This document shows positions 34,074 to 42,235 of a stretch of 64,000 bases of DNA, one piece after another. The notes beneath the pieces were generated by a model. That model saw only the letters and a program-made list of their open reading frames with translations. It made no database searches and had not been told where the DNA came from. Source of the DNA: Lysobacteraceae bacterium (GTDB lineage: Bacteria; Pseudomonadota; Gammaproteobacteria; Xanthomonadales; Xanthomonadaceae); assembly GCA_026005075.1 (NCBI GenBank), contig BPKJ01000002.1, forward strand, positions 248,001 to 312,000, written 5' to 3'. Position 1 is the first letter of the stretch. The number at the start of each line of letters is the position of its first letter. The position numbers and the translations under genes are program-made.

Positions 34074-34199
34074 ATGAAGATCCTCCGCCCGATGCTGCTC
34101 CTGCTCCTCCTGCTCGCTGCCTGCGCCGGTCTCGCTGCCTGCGGCAACAAGGGCGACCTCGTGCGGCCGGGGGCGGTGCCGCAGGCCGGGCACCGCTGA
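34074..34199 (+). CDS. lptM: LPS-assembly lipoprotein LptM (YifL family)
   Basis: A 41-residue lipoprotein. The leader (MKILRPMLLLLLLLAAC) runs into two overlapping lipoboxes, with Cys17 and Cys23 as candidates. Cys23 begins the family signature CGNKGDLVRPG (consensus C-G-x-K-G-x-L-x-x-P). LptM stabilises the LptD/LptE translocon during its oxidative maturation in enterobacteria. It lies 5 bases before dapF, the same neighbour seen for yifL in E. coli. Its small size makes it easy to miss. Confidence 0.85.
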   Translation: MKILRPMLLLLLLLAACAGLAACGNKGDLVRPGAVPQAGHR

Positions 34200-34204
34200 C
34201 CGCG

Positions 34205-35032
34205 GTGGGGCTGCGTTTTTCCAAGATGCACGGGGCCGGCAACGACTTCGTGCTGGTGGATCGCAGGCAGGAACCCGCGCCGCTGTCGCCGGAACTGGTC
34301 CGCCGGCTCTGCGACCGCCGGCTGGGGGTGGGCTGCGACCAGTTGATCACCATCGAGCCGCCACGCTCGGAAGGCGCGGCCTTCGCCTACGGCATCTGGA
34401 ACCAGGATGGCTCGCCCGCAGGGCAATGCGGCAATGGCGCCCGTTGTGCGGTGGCCTGGGCCAGGCGGGCAGGGGTGTTCACCGGGCCGGCGGTGCGTGC
34501 GGACAGCCCCAGCGGCATGATCGAGGCAAGCATCGACGCCGATGGCAGCGGCATCGAGGTCGAGCTCGGGTGCCCGGATTTTGCCGACGCGGCGGTCGGA
34601 TTCCTTGACGACGGCCGCCCGCGGGAGATCGAGCACGAGGGGCAGCGGCTGCCCTTCACCTGCGTGTCGATGGGCAACCCGCATGCGGTGGTCGAGGTGG
34701 TGGGGCTGGATGCGGCGCCGGTGCACGAGGTGGGGGCGAGGCTGCAGCGAGATCCCCGCTTTGCCGCGGGAGTGAACGTCGGCTTCGCCGAGGTGCTGGA
34801 TCGTCGGCAGCTCCGGCTGCGGGTCTTCGAGCGCGGCGTAGGCGAGACCCTCGCCTGCGGCAGCGGCGCCTGTGCGGCGGTCGCCGCGCTGCGACGTGCA
34901 GGCCGTCTCGACGCCAGGGTGACGGTCCGCCTTCCCGGAGGTGCGCTCGAGGTGACCTGGCCGGGCGAGGGCCGGCCGGTCCGCCTGCGCGGGCCGGCAA
35001 CGTTCGTTTTCGAAGGAGAGTGGTGCGAATGA
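34205..35032 (+). CDS. dapF: Diaminopimelate epimerase
   Basis: DapF interconverts LL- and meso-diaminopimelate for lysine and peptidoglycan synthesis. The product is 275 residues, starting with GTG (MGLRFSKMHGAGNDFVLVD). The two catalytic cysteines are Cys75 in PAGQCGNGARC and Cys218 in TLACGSGACAA. The intervening SMGNPHAV motif is present. The gene follows lptM by 5 bases and overlaps the DUF484 gene by 4 bases (ATGA), so it is the second gene of an operon. Confidence 0.96.
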   Translation: MGLRFSKMHGAGNDFVLVDRRQEPAPLSPELVRRLCDRRLGVGCDQLITIEPPRSEGAAFAYGIWNQDGSPAGQCGNGARCAVAWARRAGVFTGPAVRADSPSGMIEASIDADGSGIEVELGCPDFADAAVGFLDDGRPREIEHEGQRLPFTCVSMGNPHAVVEVVGLDAAPVHEVGARLQRDPRFAAGVNVGFAEVLDRRQLRLRVFERGVGETLACGSGACAAVAALRRAGRLDARVTVRLPGGALEVTWPGEGRPVRLRGPATFVFEGEWCE

Positions 35033-35715
35033 TCGAGACCGAGGGCCTCGATGCGCGCGCGGTGGCGGCCTACCTGCGCCGCCATCCGCGTTTCCTGGCC
35101 GAGTACCCGGACCTGGCACTGAGCCTCGTGGTGCCGCGCGAGAACGGTGAGGCGACCTCGCTGGCGAGCTACCAGCTCGAAATCCTGCGCGAGCGCAACC
35201 GCGAGCTCAACCACCGCCTTGCCGAGCTGTTCGCCCATGCCGAGCAGAACGAGCGCCTCGCGGTGCGCGTGCACCAGCAGGCGCTGCTGCTGATGCGGCA
35301 GCGCAGCGCCGGCGCGACGCTGGCCGCGCTGGCGGCCAATCTCGCCGAGGACTTCGCGGGCGAGCTGGTGCAGATCCTCGTCCATGAGCGGCCGGCCGAC
35401 CTGGAGGACGATGCGCCGTGGCTGAGGGTGATCGCCCGCGGCAACGCACGCCTCGCGCCGTTCGCGCACCTGCTGGCGGAGGGCGAGCCGGTGTGCGGCC
35501 GGATCGATGCCGCCAAGCTGGAGGTGCTGTTCGACGCGCGCGCCGCCGAGGTCGTCTCGGCTGCGCTGCTGCCGGTGGGGCGGCGCGGGATGATCGCGAT
35601 CGGCAGCACCGATCCCGCGCGCTTCCACCCGGGCATGGGGACGCTGTTCCTGCGCATGATCGCCGACGGGCTGGACGCCGCGCTGGCCCGCTTCGACGTG
35701 GAGCCCGGGCGGTGA
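35029..35715 (+). CDS. DUF484 family protein
   Basis: The product is 228 residues, with the DUF484 N-terminus (VAAYLRRHPRFLAEYPDLAL) followed by a short helical segment (YQLEILRERNRELNHRLAEL) and a GAF-like domain (LLPVGRRGMIAIGSTDPARF). The function is unknown, but the family is always found between dapF and xerC. The ATG at 35029 overlaps the dapF TGA and follows AAGGAGAG; the GTGs just before it are less likely. The stop overlaps the xerC GTG (GTGA). Confidence 0.92.
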   Translation: MIETEGLDARAVAAYLRRHPRFLAEYPDLALSLVVPRENGEATSLASYQLEILRERNRELNHRLAELFAHAEQNERLAVRVHQQALLLMRQRSAGATLAALAANLAEDFAGELVQILVHERPADLEDDAPWLRVIARGNARLAPFAHLLAEGEPVCGRIDAAKLEVLFDARAAEVVSAALLPVGRRGMIAIGSTDPARFHPGMGTLFLRMIADGLDAALARFDVEPGR

Positions 35716-36617
35716 GCGAGGCCTCGGCCCTGCGTCCCGCGGTCGAGGCCTTCCTGGAGAAGCTGCGCGTCCAGCGACGCTGCTCGCCGCATACGCTCGC
35801 TGCCTACCGGCGCGAACTCCGGGTCCTGCTGGACTGGCTCGAGGGTGCCGGGGTCGAAACGTGGACGGCACTCGATGCCGGGCTGGTGCAGGCTGCGCTG
35901 GCGGCGGGGCACCGTGCCGGGCTCGCACCGGTCTCGCTCCGGCGCCGTCTTTCGGCATGGCGGTCGCTGTTCGCGACGCTGGTCGAGGAGGGCATCCTGC
36001 CGAGCGACCCCGCGCTCGGCCTGCGCGCGCCCAAGGCCGCCCGGCGCCTGCCGCAGGTGCTGGACGTGGACGAGGCCCAGCGGCTGGTCGAACTCGAGGC
36101 CGACGATCCCCTTGCCGTGCGCGATCGCGCCCTCCTCGAGCTGTTCTACTCCTCCGGGCTGCGCGTGTCGGAACTGTGCGCCCTGCGCTGGTCCGACCTC
36201 GACCTCGAGGCGGGCGAGGTCCGGGTGCTGGGCAAGGGGCGAAAGGTGCGCATCGTGCCGGTCGGCAGGCTCGCGCGCCAGGCCCTGGAACGCTGGCGCG
36301 ACGAGCGTCGGCCGGCGCCGGCCGATCCCGTGTTCCCGGGGCGCAAGGGGTGCGCGCTCTCGCCGCGTGCGGTGCAGAAGTGCCTTGCGCGGCGGGCGCG
36401 CCAGCAGGGGATCTGGAAGCGGGTCCATCCGCACCTGCTCAGGCATTCCTGTGCCAGCCACCTGCTGGAGTCCTCGGGCGACCTGCGCGCCGTGCAGGAG
36501 ATGCTCGGGCATGCCGACATCGGCACCACCCAGATCTACACCCACCTCGATTTCCAGCATCTGGCGCGGGTCTACGACGCCGCCCATCCGCGGGCGAAGA
36601 GGCGCTCCGGAAGCTAG
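35712..36617 (+). CDS. xerC: Tyrosine recombinase XerC
   Basis: XerC resolves chromosome dimers at dif together with XerD. The product is 301 residues with the SAM-like N-terminal core-binding domain (about 5-95) and the catalytic domain. Catalytic residues are Arg151 (SSGLRVSELC), His241 and Arg244 (HPHLLRHSCASHLLE), His267 (LGHADIGTT) and Tyr276 (IYTHLDF). It starts with GTG overlapping the DUF484 stop. The TAG stop lies inside the left end of the repeat element at 36614-36773, so the last one or two codons may have been set by that insertion. Confidence 0.95.
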   Translation: MSEASALRPAVEAFLEKLRVQRRCSPHTLAAYRRELRVLLDWLEGAGVETWTALDAGLVQAALAAGHRAGLAPVSLRRRLSAWRSLFATLVEEGILPSDPALGLRAPKAARRLPQVLDVDEAQRLVELEADDPLAVRDRALLELFYSSGLRVSELCALRWSDLDLEAGEVRVLGKGRKVRIVPVGRLARQALERWRDERRPAPADPVFPGRKGCALSPRAVQKCLARRARQQGIWKRVHPHLLRHSCASHLLESSGDLRAVQEMLGHADIGTTQIYTHLDFQHLARVYDAAHPRAKRRSGS

Positions 36618-36773
36618 GGAACCTCTGATCAAATCAGAGGTTCCTGCCGGCCATGGAGGGCCGGCCAAGCATCCATCGCACAAGTGATGGATGCGTGTGA
36701 GCCGAGTCCGGGCCTGTACCGGACTCGGCGTGGGCTGACAACGCCTGGATGGCGTTGTTCAGACCTTCCCTAG
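36614..36773. repeat. 160-bp multi-hairpin element with terminal inverted repeats (MITE-like)
   Basis: Bounded by CTAGGGAACCTCTGATCAA (36614-36632) and, inverted, CTAGGGAAGGTCTGAACAA (36755-36773): 16 of 19 positions match. Inside, five perfect inverted repeats follow each other: 36618-36644 (12-bp arms, 3-base loop), 36646-36665 (7 bp), 36669-36694 (9 bp), 36701-36729 (11 bp) and 36738-36758 (8 bp). CTAG at both ends may be a target duplication or part of the repeats. It has no coding capacity. It sits between convergent xerC and lptG and would also act as a transcription barrier. No second copy was seen in the window. Confidence 0.75.
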
Positions 36774-36806
36774 ATCCCGGCCGGGTCCGCGCCGGTCAGG
36801 CGCCGC

Positions 36807-37901
36807 TCAGTGCCGGCGGCGGAAGTAGAGTGTCGCCGCGCCCGTGATCAGCGCGATGAGGGCGAGGTTGGCGAGGCGAAGGTCGACGCGGTAGATCTGG
36901 GCGAGGTCGATGCCGAGCCGCTGCAACAGGAAATAGCCCAGCCCGAGCACCACGCCGAGGAACAGGCGTTTGCCGAGCCCGCCGGTGCGCAGGGTGCCGA
37001 ACGCGAAGGGCATCGCGCACAGGCACAGGGCGAGGGCATGCAGGGGATAGAAGATGCGCGCCCAGTAGGCCACCTCGAACGAGCCCGGGTCGAGCTGGTT
37101 GCGGCGCATGTAGTCGAGGCTCTCGCGCAGCTCGCGGGTGGGAAGCTGGCGTGGGCGACGGATGGAAAGCTGGAGGATCTCGGGGGTGAGGCGCGAGTCC
37201 CAGCGTTCGCGCTCGGTGGCATGCGGGACGACCCTGCGGGCCTCGAAAACCGCCCGGTGCACCCGATGCAGGGTCCAGTGGCCGTCCTCGAACACGGCCT
37301 GCTCGGCGGCGGTCAGGGAGAGCAGTCGGCCCTCGGGGTCGAAGCGGTAGAGCTGCACGTCCTGGAGCACGACGCGGGCATCGGCGCTGTCCCCCTCGAC
37401 CCTGCCGCCACGGGCGTTGAGGAAGGTGTCGCCCTCGCGCGCCCAGATGCCGCTGCGCTCGGCCAGCGCGAGGTCGTCGCGGGTGGCCGAGAGCTGCAGG
37501 GCCAGCGCCTTGCGCTCCCCCCATGGCGCGAGGGTCTCGCCGCTGGCCACCATCAGCAGGGTGAGGACCAGCACCGGGAGTGCCGCGCCCAGGCAGATAC
37601 GCAGCCGGGACACGCCCGCCGCGCGCAGGGCGGTCAGCTCGGAGGTGCCGGCGAGGCTGCCGAGGCCGAGCACGCAGCCGATCATGGCCGCGGTGGGAAA
37701 CAGGTCGTAGGCGCGCCGTGGCACCGTGTAGAGCACCTGCAGGAGCCCGGTGCCGATGCCGTAGTCGCCGCGGCCGATGTCGTCGAAGGTCGAGGCCAGG
37801 GCGAGCATCGCATCGAAGCCCAGCAGGGTCGACCCGACCAGCAGGACCGCCCCCAGCACCGGGCCGGCCACCAGCCGGTCGGCATGGCGCAGACGGATCA
37901 T
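36807..37901 (-). CDS. lptG: LPS export ABC transporter permease LptG
   Basis: LptG with LptF and LptB2 extracts lipopolysaccharide from the inner membrane. The product is 364 residues: six membrane helices (three near the N-terminus, e.g. GAVLLVGSTLLGFDAMLAL; three near the C-terminus, e.g. LFLGVVLGLGYFLLQRL) flank a periplasmic beta-jellyroll. TSELTALRAAGVSRLRI is the coupling helix region typical of the family. It overlaps lptF by 4 bases (ATGA) and is translated after it. Confidence 0.95.
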   Translation of the reverse strand: MIRLRHADRLVAGPVLGAVLLVGSTLLGFDAMLALASTFDDIGRGDYGIGTGLLQVLYTVPRRAYDLFPTAAMIGCVLGLGSLAGTSELTALRAAGVSRLRICLGAALPVLVLTLLMVASGETLAPWGERKALALQLSATRDDLALAERSGIWAREGDTFLNARGGRVEGDSADARVVLQDVQLYRFDPEGRLLSLTAAEQAVFEDGHWTLHRVHRAVFEARRVVPHATERERWDSRLTPEILQLSIRRPRQLPTRELRESLDYMRRNQLDPGSFEVAYWARIFYPLHALALCLCAMPFAFGTLRTGGLGKRLFLGVVLGLGYFLLQRLGIDLAQIYRVDLRLANLALIALITGAATLYFRRRH

Positions 37902-38977
37902 CGCGTCCTCCGCGGCCGCGGGTGGTCGTGGCGCCAGAGCAGGTAGCCGGCCATGGCGAGCACGGGCGCATGGACCCACCACAGCCCAAGCCCGACGGGC
38001 AGGTCGCCGGAAGCGATCCAGGACCGGCCCAGCACCAGCAGGTTGAGGTAGACGAGGTAGCTGAGCAGGGCGAGCAGCAGACCGCCGTAGCGGGAGGCAC
38101 GCGGCGGGCTGCGCGCGAGCGGCACCGCCAGCAGGCACAGCGCCAGCGTGGCGATCGGTGCCGCCAGCCGCCAGTGCAGCTCGGCCCGATGGCCGGGGCC
38201 GGCCTCGCGCAGCAGATCGAGGGTGGGCAGCCGGCGTTCCATCTCGCGGCCGCCGCCCGGCTCGGCCCCGGGTACGCGCAGGTCGTTGCGGGCGAAACGC
38301 ATCACCCGGAAATCGTTGCGCCCCGGAACGCCCTCGATGCGGAAGCCCTCCTCGAGGCGAAGGAAGCGTTCCTCGCCCACGCTCTCGGTGAACAGGGCCC
38401 CGCGGCGGGCGGTGACGAGGTCGATGCGGTCGCCGCGGCGGCTGTGCACGAACAGCCGTTCGAACCGGCTGCCGTCGGTGCTCATGCCGCCGAGGTAGAC
38501 CACGCTCTGGCGACCGGGAAGCTCCACGAAGCGGCCAGGCTCCAGCCCGGCCACCAGCAGCGAACGATTGGCCTCCTCGATCATCTGCCGTGAGGTGGCC
38601 ACCGCGGCTGGCGCGGCCCACAGGGACAGGCCGGCCACCACCGCGGTGGTGGCGCCGCCGAGCACCAGCGCGGGCCTGAGGAGCTGGCGCGGTCCGAGCC
38701 CCGCGGCGGCGAGGACGGCCATCTCGCCATCGCGGTAGAGGCGCGCGTAGCACAGCAGGGTGCCGATGAACAGCGCGAGCGGCATCACCGTCGGCAGCGC
38801 GTCGACGAGGCGCAGCCCGAACTGGGAGAGCAGCAGGCTGGCCGGGATCTTGCCCAGCGCGATCCGGCGCAGCAGGTCCGCCAGCACGCCGGTGGCCGAG
38901 GTGAGCACGAGCACCACGCCCGCCGCGGCGAAACCGGAGGCGAGTTCACGCAGCAGGTAGCGATCGATCAGGCGCAT
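37898..38977 (-). CDS. lptF: LPS export ABC transporter permease LptF
   Basis: The partner permease of LptG. The product is 359 residues and begins [16 protein letters not shown], the normal LptF start. Family motifs are [18 protein letters not shown] and [20 protein letters not shown] (coupling helix). A periplasmic jellyroll (about 110-250) and three C-terminal helices follow. It is divergent from pepA with 105 bases between them, the arrangement common in gammaproteobacteria. The ATPase LptB is not in the window. Confidence 0.95.
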   Translation of the reverse strand: MRLIDRYLLRELASGFAAAGVVLVLTSATGVLADLLRRIALGKIPASLLLSQFGLRLVDALPTVMPLALFIGTLLCYARLYRDGEMAVLAAAGLGPRQLLRPALVLGGATTAVVAGLSLWAAPAAVATSRQMIEEANRSLLVAGLEPGRFVELPGRQSVVYLGGMSTDGSRFERLFVHSRRGDRIDLVTARRGALFTESVGEERFLRLEEGFRIEGVPGRNDFRVMRFARNDLRVPGAEPGGGREMERRLPTLDLLREAGPGHRAELHWRLAAPIATLALCLLAVPLARSPPRASRYGGLLLALLSYLVYLNLLVLGRSWIASGDLPVGLGLWWVHAPVLAMAGYLLWRHDHPRPRRTR

Positions 38978-39082
38978 GGGTCCGGATGGGGCGGGGCTGG
39001 TAGACTTCGGCGTTTGCCGCCGTGCCAGCGCCGGTGCGGCGGGTCCGGCAGTATCCCCCACTCCCTGCATGACGGAAAACCC

Positions 39083-40561
39083 ATGGACCTGAACTATCAC
39101 CTGCTCGACCAGGCCGCGGACCGCATCGACGCCGATTGCATCGTCGTCGCGGTGTTCGAGGATGGCTCCCTCTCGCCTGCCGCCGAGGCGCTCGACAAGG
39201 CAAGCAACGGAGCCTTGCGGCGCTGGATCGAGGCGGGTGACGTGCGCGGCAAGCTCGGCAAGGCGGCGCTTCTCCGCGAGCTCGCCGGGGGCCGCACCCG
39301 GCGCGTGCTGGCGGTCGGCGCCGGCAAGCCGGGGGCACTGGCCCCGGATGCCTACCGCAAGCTCGTGGCGAGTGCCGCCAAGGCCTTGGCCCATGGCGCG
39401 GCGCGGCGGGTGCATGTGACCGTGAACGAGCTCGAGGTGTCCGCGCGCGATGCGGGCTGGGCGTTGCAGCAGGCCCTGCTCGCCTTCGCGCATGCAGGCT
39501 ATCGCTACACCGCGACCCTGGGCAGGCGCCAGGACGATGCGGACGGCTACCACGAGGTTTCCTTCCAGGGTGGCGCCAGCCTCGCACCGACGCTGGAACG
39601 CGCCCGTGCCATCGCCGAGGGCATCGCGTTCGCGCGTGAGCTCGGCAATCTGCCGCCCAACGTCTGCAACCCCGGGTACCTGGCCGAGCAGGCGCGAGCC
39701 TTCGCCGCCGCCCATCCCGGGGTCGAGTGCGAGGTGCTGGAGCGCGAGCAGATGGAGGCGTTGGGCATGGGCGCGCTGCTCGCGGTGGCACGGGGCTCGG
39801 CGCAGCCACCGCGGCTGATCGTGCTGCGCTACCGCGGTGCCGGCGAGGCCCGGCCGCTGGTGCTGGTCGGCAAGGGCATCACCTTCGATTCCGGTGGCCT
39901 CAACCTCAAGGTCCAGGGTGGCATCGAGGAGATGAAGTTCGACATGTGCGGCGCGGCGACCGTCTTCGGCACCTTCGTCGCGGCGGTGAAGGCACGCCTG
40001 GCGATCAACCTCGACGTGGTGATCGCTGCGGTCGAGAACATGCCCGACGGCGGCAGCTACCGTCCCTCCGACGTCCTGACCTCGATGTCCGGCAAGACCA
40101 TCGAGGTCCTCAACACCGATGCCGAGGGCAGGCTGATCCTGTGCGATGCGCTGACCTACGCACAGCGCTTCGAGCCCGCGGCGCTGGTCGACGTCGCCAC
40201 CCTGACCGGCGCCTGCGTCATCGCCCTTGGCAAGCATGCCCACGGCTTGATGAGCAAGCACGACGATCTCGCCGCGGAACTTCTCGCCGCGGGCGAGACC
40301 AGCGGGGATCGCGCGTGGCGCCTGCCGCTGTGGGACGAGTACCAGACCCAGCTCGAATCGGCCTTCGCCGACGTCGCCAACATCGGCGGCAAGGCGGCCG
40401 GCGCGATCACCGCGGGCTGCTTCCTCTCGCGCTTTGCCGAGGGCCAGCGCTGGGCCCATCTCGACATCGCCGGTACCGCCTGGGACGAGGGCCGCAAGGG
40501 CCTTGCCACCGGGCGCCCGGTCGGCCTTCTGGCGCAGTGGCTGATCGACCGCGCGGGCTGA
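39083..40561 (+). CDS. pepA: Cytosolic leucyl aminopeptidase PepA (M17)
   Basis: A hexameric two-metal aminopeptidase; in E. coli PepA also serves as a DNA-binding accessory factor for Xer recombination. The product is 492 residues from the ATG at 39083; the longer frame from 39014 adds unrelated sequence. The catalytic domain has [30 protein letters not shown] and the signature [23 protein letters not shown] at 39001-39006 may be its -10 box. It is followed 19 bases later by holC. Confidence 0.96.
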   Translation: MDLNYHLLDQAADRIDADCIVVAVFEDGSLSPAAEALDKASNGALRRWIEAGDVRGKLGKAALLRELAGGRTRRVLAVGAGKPGALAPDAYRKLVASAAKALAHGAARRVHVTVNELEVSARDAGWALQQALLAFAHAGYRYTATLGRRQDDADGYHEVSFQGGASLAPTLERARAIAEGIAFARELGNLPPNVCNPGYLAEQARAFAAAHPGVECEVLEREQMEALGMGALLAVARGSAQPPRLIVLRYRGAGEARPLVLVGKGITFDSGGLNLKVQGGIEEMKFDMCGAATVFGTFVAAVKARLAINLDVVIAAVENMPDGGSYRPSDVLTSMSGKTIEVLNTDAEGRLILCDALTYAQRFEPAALVDVATLTGACVIALGKHAHGLMSKHDDLAAELLAAGETSGDRAWRLPLWDEYQTQLESAFADVANIGGKAAGAITAGCFLSRFAEGQRWAHLDIAGTAWDEGRKGLATGRPVGLLAQWLIDRAG

Positions 40562-40580
40562 GGCGCGGGGCAGCGTCCCG

Positions 40581-41003
40581 ATGCAGGCCACCTTCTACGT
40601 CATCGAGAAGCCGCGCTACCGCGAGCAGCCCCTGCTGCTGGTGTGCAGGATCGCCGCGCTCTGTCTTGCGACCGGCAAGGCGGTCTCCATCCTCGTCCGC
40701 GACCGCGCCCAGGCCGAGGCGCTGGACGCGTTGCTGTGGGAGTTCGACGACGATGCCTACATCCCGCACCAGATCGCCGGCGAGGACGAGGACGACGCGA
40801 TCACGCCGGTGCTGATCGTGCCGCCGGAAGTCGATGTTCCGGCGCGGCCGCTGATGATCAACCTCCGCGACCAGCCGGTGGCCGGACCCTGCGAGCGGGT
40901 GCTGGAGGTGGTGCCCGCGGAGCCGGAGCACAGGGGGCCGTTGCGCGAGCGCTGGAAGCACTACCGGCAGCGGGGCTGGGCGCTGGAGACCCACCGCATG
41001 TAG
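40581..41003 (+). CDS. holC: DNA polymerase III subunit chi
   Basis: Chi links the clamp loader (through psi) to single-strand DNA-binding protein. The product is 140 residues. It starts MQATFYVIEKP and has the HolC pattern LLLVCRIAALCLATGKAVSI, LDALLWEFDDDAYIPHQIAG and DVPARPLMINLRD. The pepA-holC pair is conserved in gammaproteobacteria. It ends 21 bases before the stop of the convergent glycosyltransferase gene. Confidence 0.93.
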   Translation: MQATFYVIEKPRYREQPLLLVCRIAALCLATGKAVSILVRDRAQAEALDALLWEFDDDAYIPHQIAGEDEDDAITPVLIVPPEVDVPARPLMINLRDQPVAGPCERVLEVVPAEPEHRGPLRERWKHYRQRGWALETHRM

Positions 41004-41024
41004 CGCAGGGCCTCGGCCGCCCGG

Positions 41025-42068
41025 TCAGGCCTTGCGTGTCGGCAGGGCGAGGCTGGCCTCGATGACCCGCTCGGGCGCGATGTCGGCGATGCGCGCGCAG
41101 CCCTCCTCGGCACCACCGAGCGCGGTCACGGGCGTGCCTGCGGGGCCACGCGGAAGCCAGATCCTGCGCGGCACCGCGCCGAACAGGATCACTGCCGGGC
41201 AGCCCAGCGCCACCGCGGCGTGCGCCGGACCGGTGTCCACCGTGGTCATTCCGCAGGCCACCTCGGCCAGTGCCAGCAGGCGCGGGATCGGCAACGCGTC
41301 GCCCAAGGCATGGACCCGCGCATCGCCGCTCGCGGCCGCGATCTCTTCGAGCAGGGGCTGCTCCGGGGGCGAGCCGCAAAGCAGGACGTGGGCGGCCCGG
41401 CCCTGCTCCAGCAACACCTTGGCCAGCCGCGCCCATTGGCGGGGTGGCCACCACTTGCCATCGTCCAGCGCGGCGAGCCGGCCGCGCTTGTGGGTGCGCT
41501 TGCTGCCCGGCTGGAGCAGCCAAAGCGGCCCGTAGAGACCGCGCCGCTCGAGCCAGGCGCGAAGCTCGGTGCGTGCCGCGGGGGGGACGACCAGGCGCGG
41601 GCAGGGCGGCAACCGGGAGGCCGGCGGCACCCCGGCCCAGGCCGGCGGCGCGAGCTGGCCGAAACGGTGCCAGCGCTCGATCCAGTGCAGCCGGTCCTCG
41701 TCCTCCTGGCGCTGCCGCAGCAGCAGGTGGTCCGCACCGATGCCCGCCCGGCAGAGCCAGCGCTGGAGGCGGTCCTGCTTGGTGAGGTCGCAGACATAGA
41801 CCGGCCCGGGACGACGCTGCCGCAGGCGCCGGACCAGGGCCCACTGGCGCGGATCGCTCCAGTACGGCCGGGTGCGGCTGGGTACGGTGATGACCTCACC
41901 CACGGCGGGTTGTCCCTGGAGCAGGGCCGGCCCCCAGGCCCCGGAGGTGAGGACGTCGCAGGGACGGCCGTAGCGCTCCGCCAGCATTTCCAGCAGCACC
42001 GTGAGCAGCACCATGTCGCCCATGGCGCCGAAGCGAAGCACGAGGGGAGGCGCGGAAGAGGGGGGCAT
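41025..42068 (-). CDS. Family 9 glycosyltransferase (ADP-heptosyltransferase-like)
   Basis: The product is 347 residues. The N-terminal Rossmann fold is APPLVLRFGAMGDMVLLTVL (compare the RxGxxGD motif of WaaC/WaaF/RfaQ enzymes). The C-terminal fold has WLLQPGSKRTHKRG, AHVLLCGSPPEQPLLEEIA and MTTVDTGPAHAAVALGCPAV (donor-binding site). It probably adds heptose or another sugar to the lipopolysaccharide core. The closeness to lptF/lptG is at least compatible with an LPS role. The ATG at 42068 is chosen; an extension to 42179 has no support. It is divergent from valS. Confidence 0.87.
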   Translation of the reverse strand: MPPSSAPPLVLRFGAMGDMVLLTVLLEMLAERYGRPCDVLTSGAWGPALLQGQPAVGEVITVPSRTRPYWSDPRQWALVRRLRQRRPGPVYVCDLTKQDRLQRWLCRAGIGADHLLLRQRQEDEDRLHWIERWHRFGQLAPPAWAGVPPASRLPPCPRLVVPPAARTELRAWLERRGLYGPLWLLQPGSKRTHKRGRLAALDDGKWWPPRQWARLAKVLLEQGRAAHVLLCGSPPEQPLLEEIAAASGDARVHALGDALPIPRLLALAEVACGMTTVDTGPAHAAVALGCPAVILFGAVPRRIWLPRGPAGTPVTALGGAEEGCARIADIAPERVIEASLALPTRKA

Positions 42069-42092
42069 GCCGAGGGTGGCGGACGCGGAGGC

Positions 42093-42121
42093 TTGGGTCG
42101 GGGCGTCGGCTCGCCTAGAAT
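42093..42121 (+). promoter_or_regulatory. Candidate valS promoter
   Basis: TTGGGT (42093-42098) and TAGAAT (42116-42121) with an ideal 17-base spacer. It predicts a valS leader of about 105 bases, GC-rich with short hairpins (for example GCGAT/ATCGC near 42171-42190). No leader peptide was recognised. Confidence 0.6.
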
Positions 42122-42235
42122 CGCGGGCCTTGCGGTGCCGACCGGCGCGCCCGGCCGGCATCGTGGCGCGATTGTCCACGATCGCCGCCGCCCTGTCGCC
42201 TGCGCCCCGCGCGCCTGCCCGGATTCCAGTCAGCC

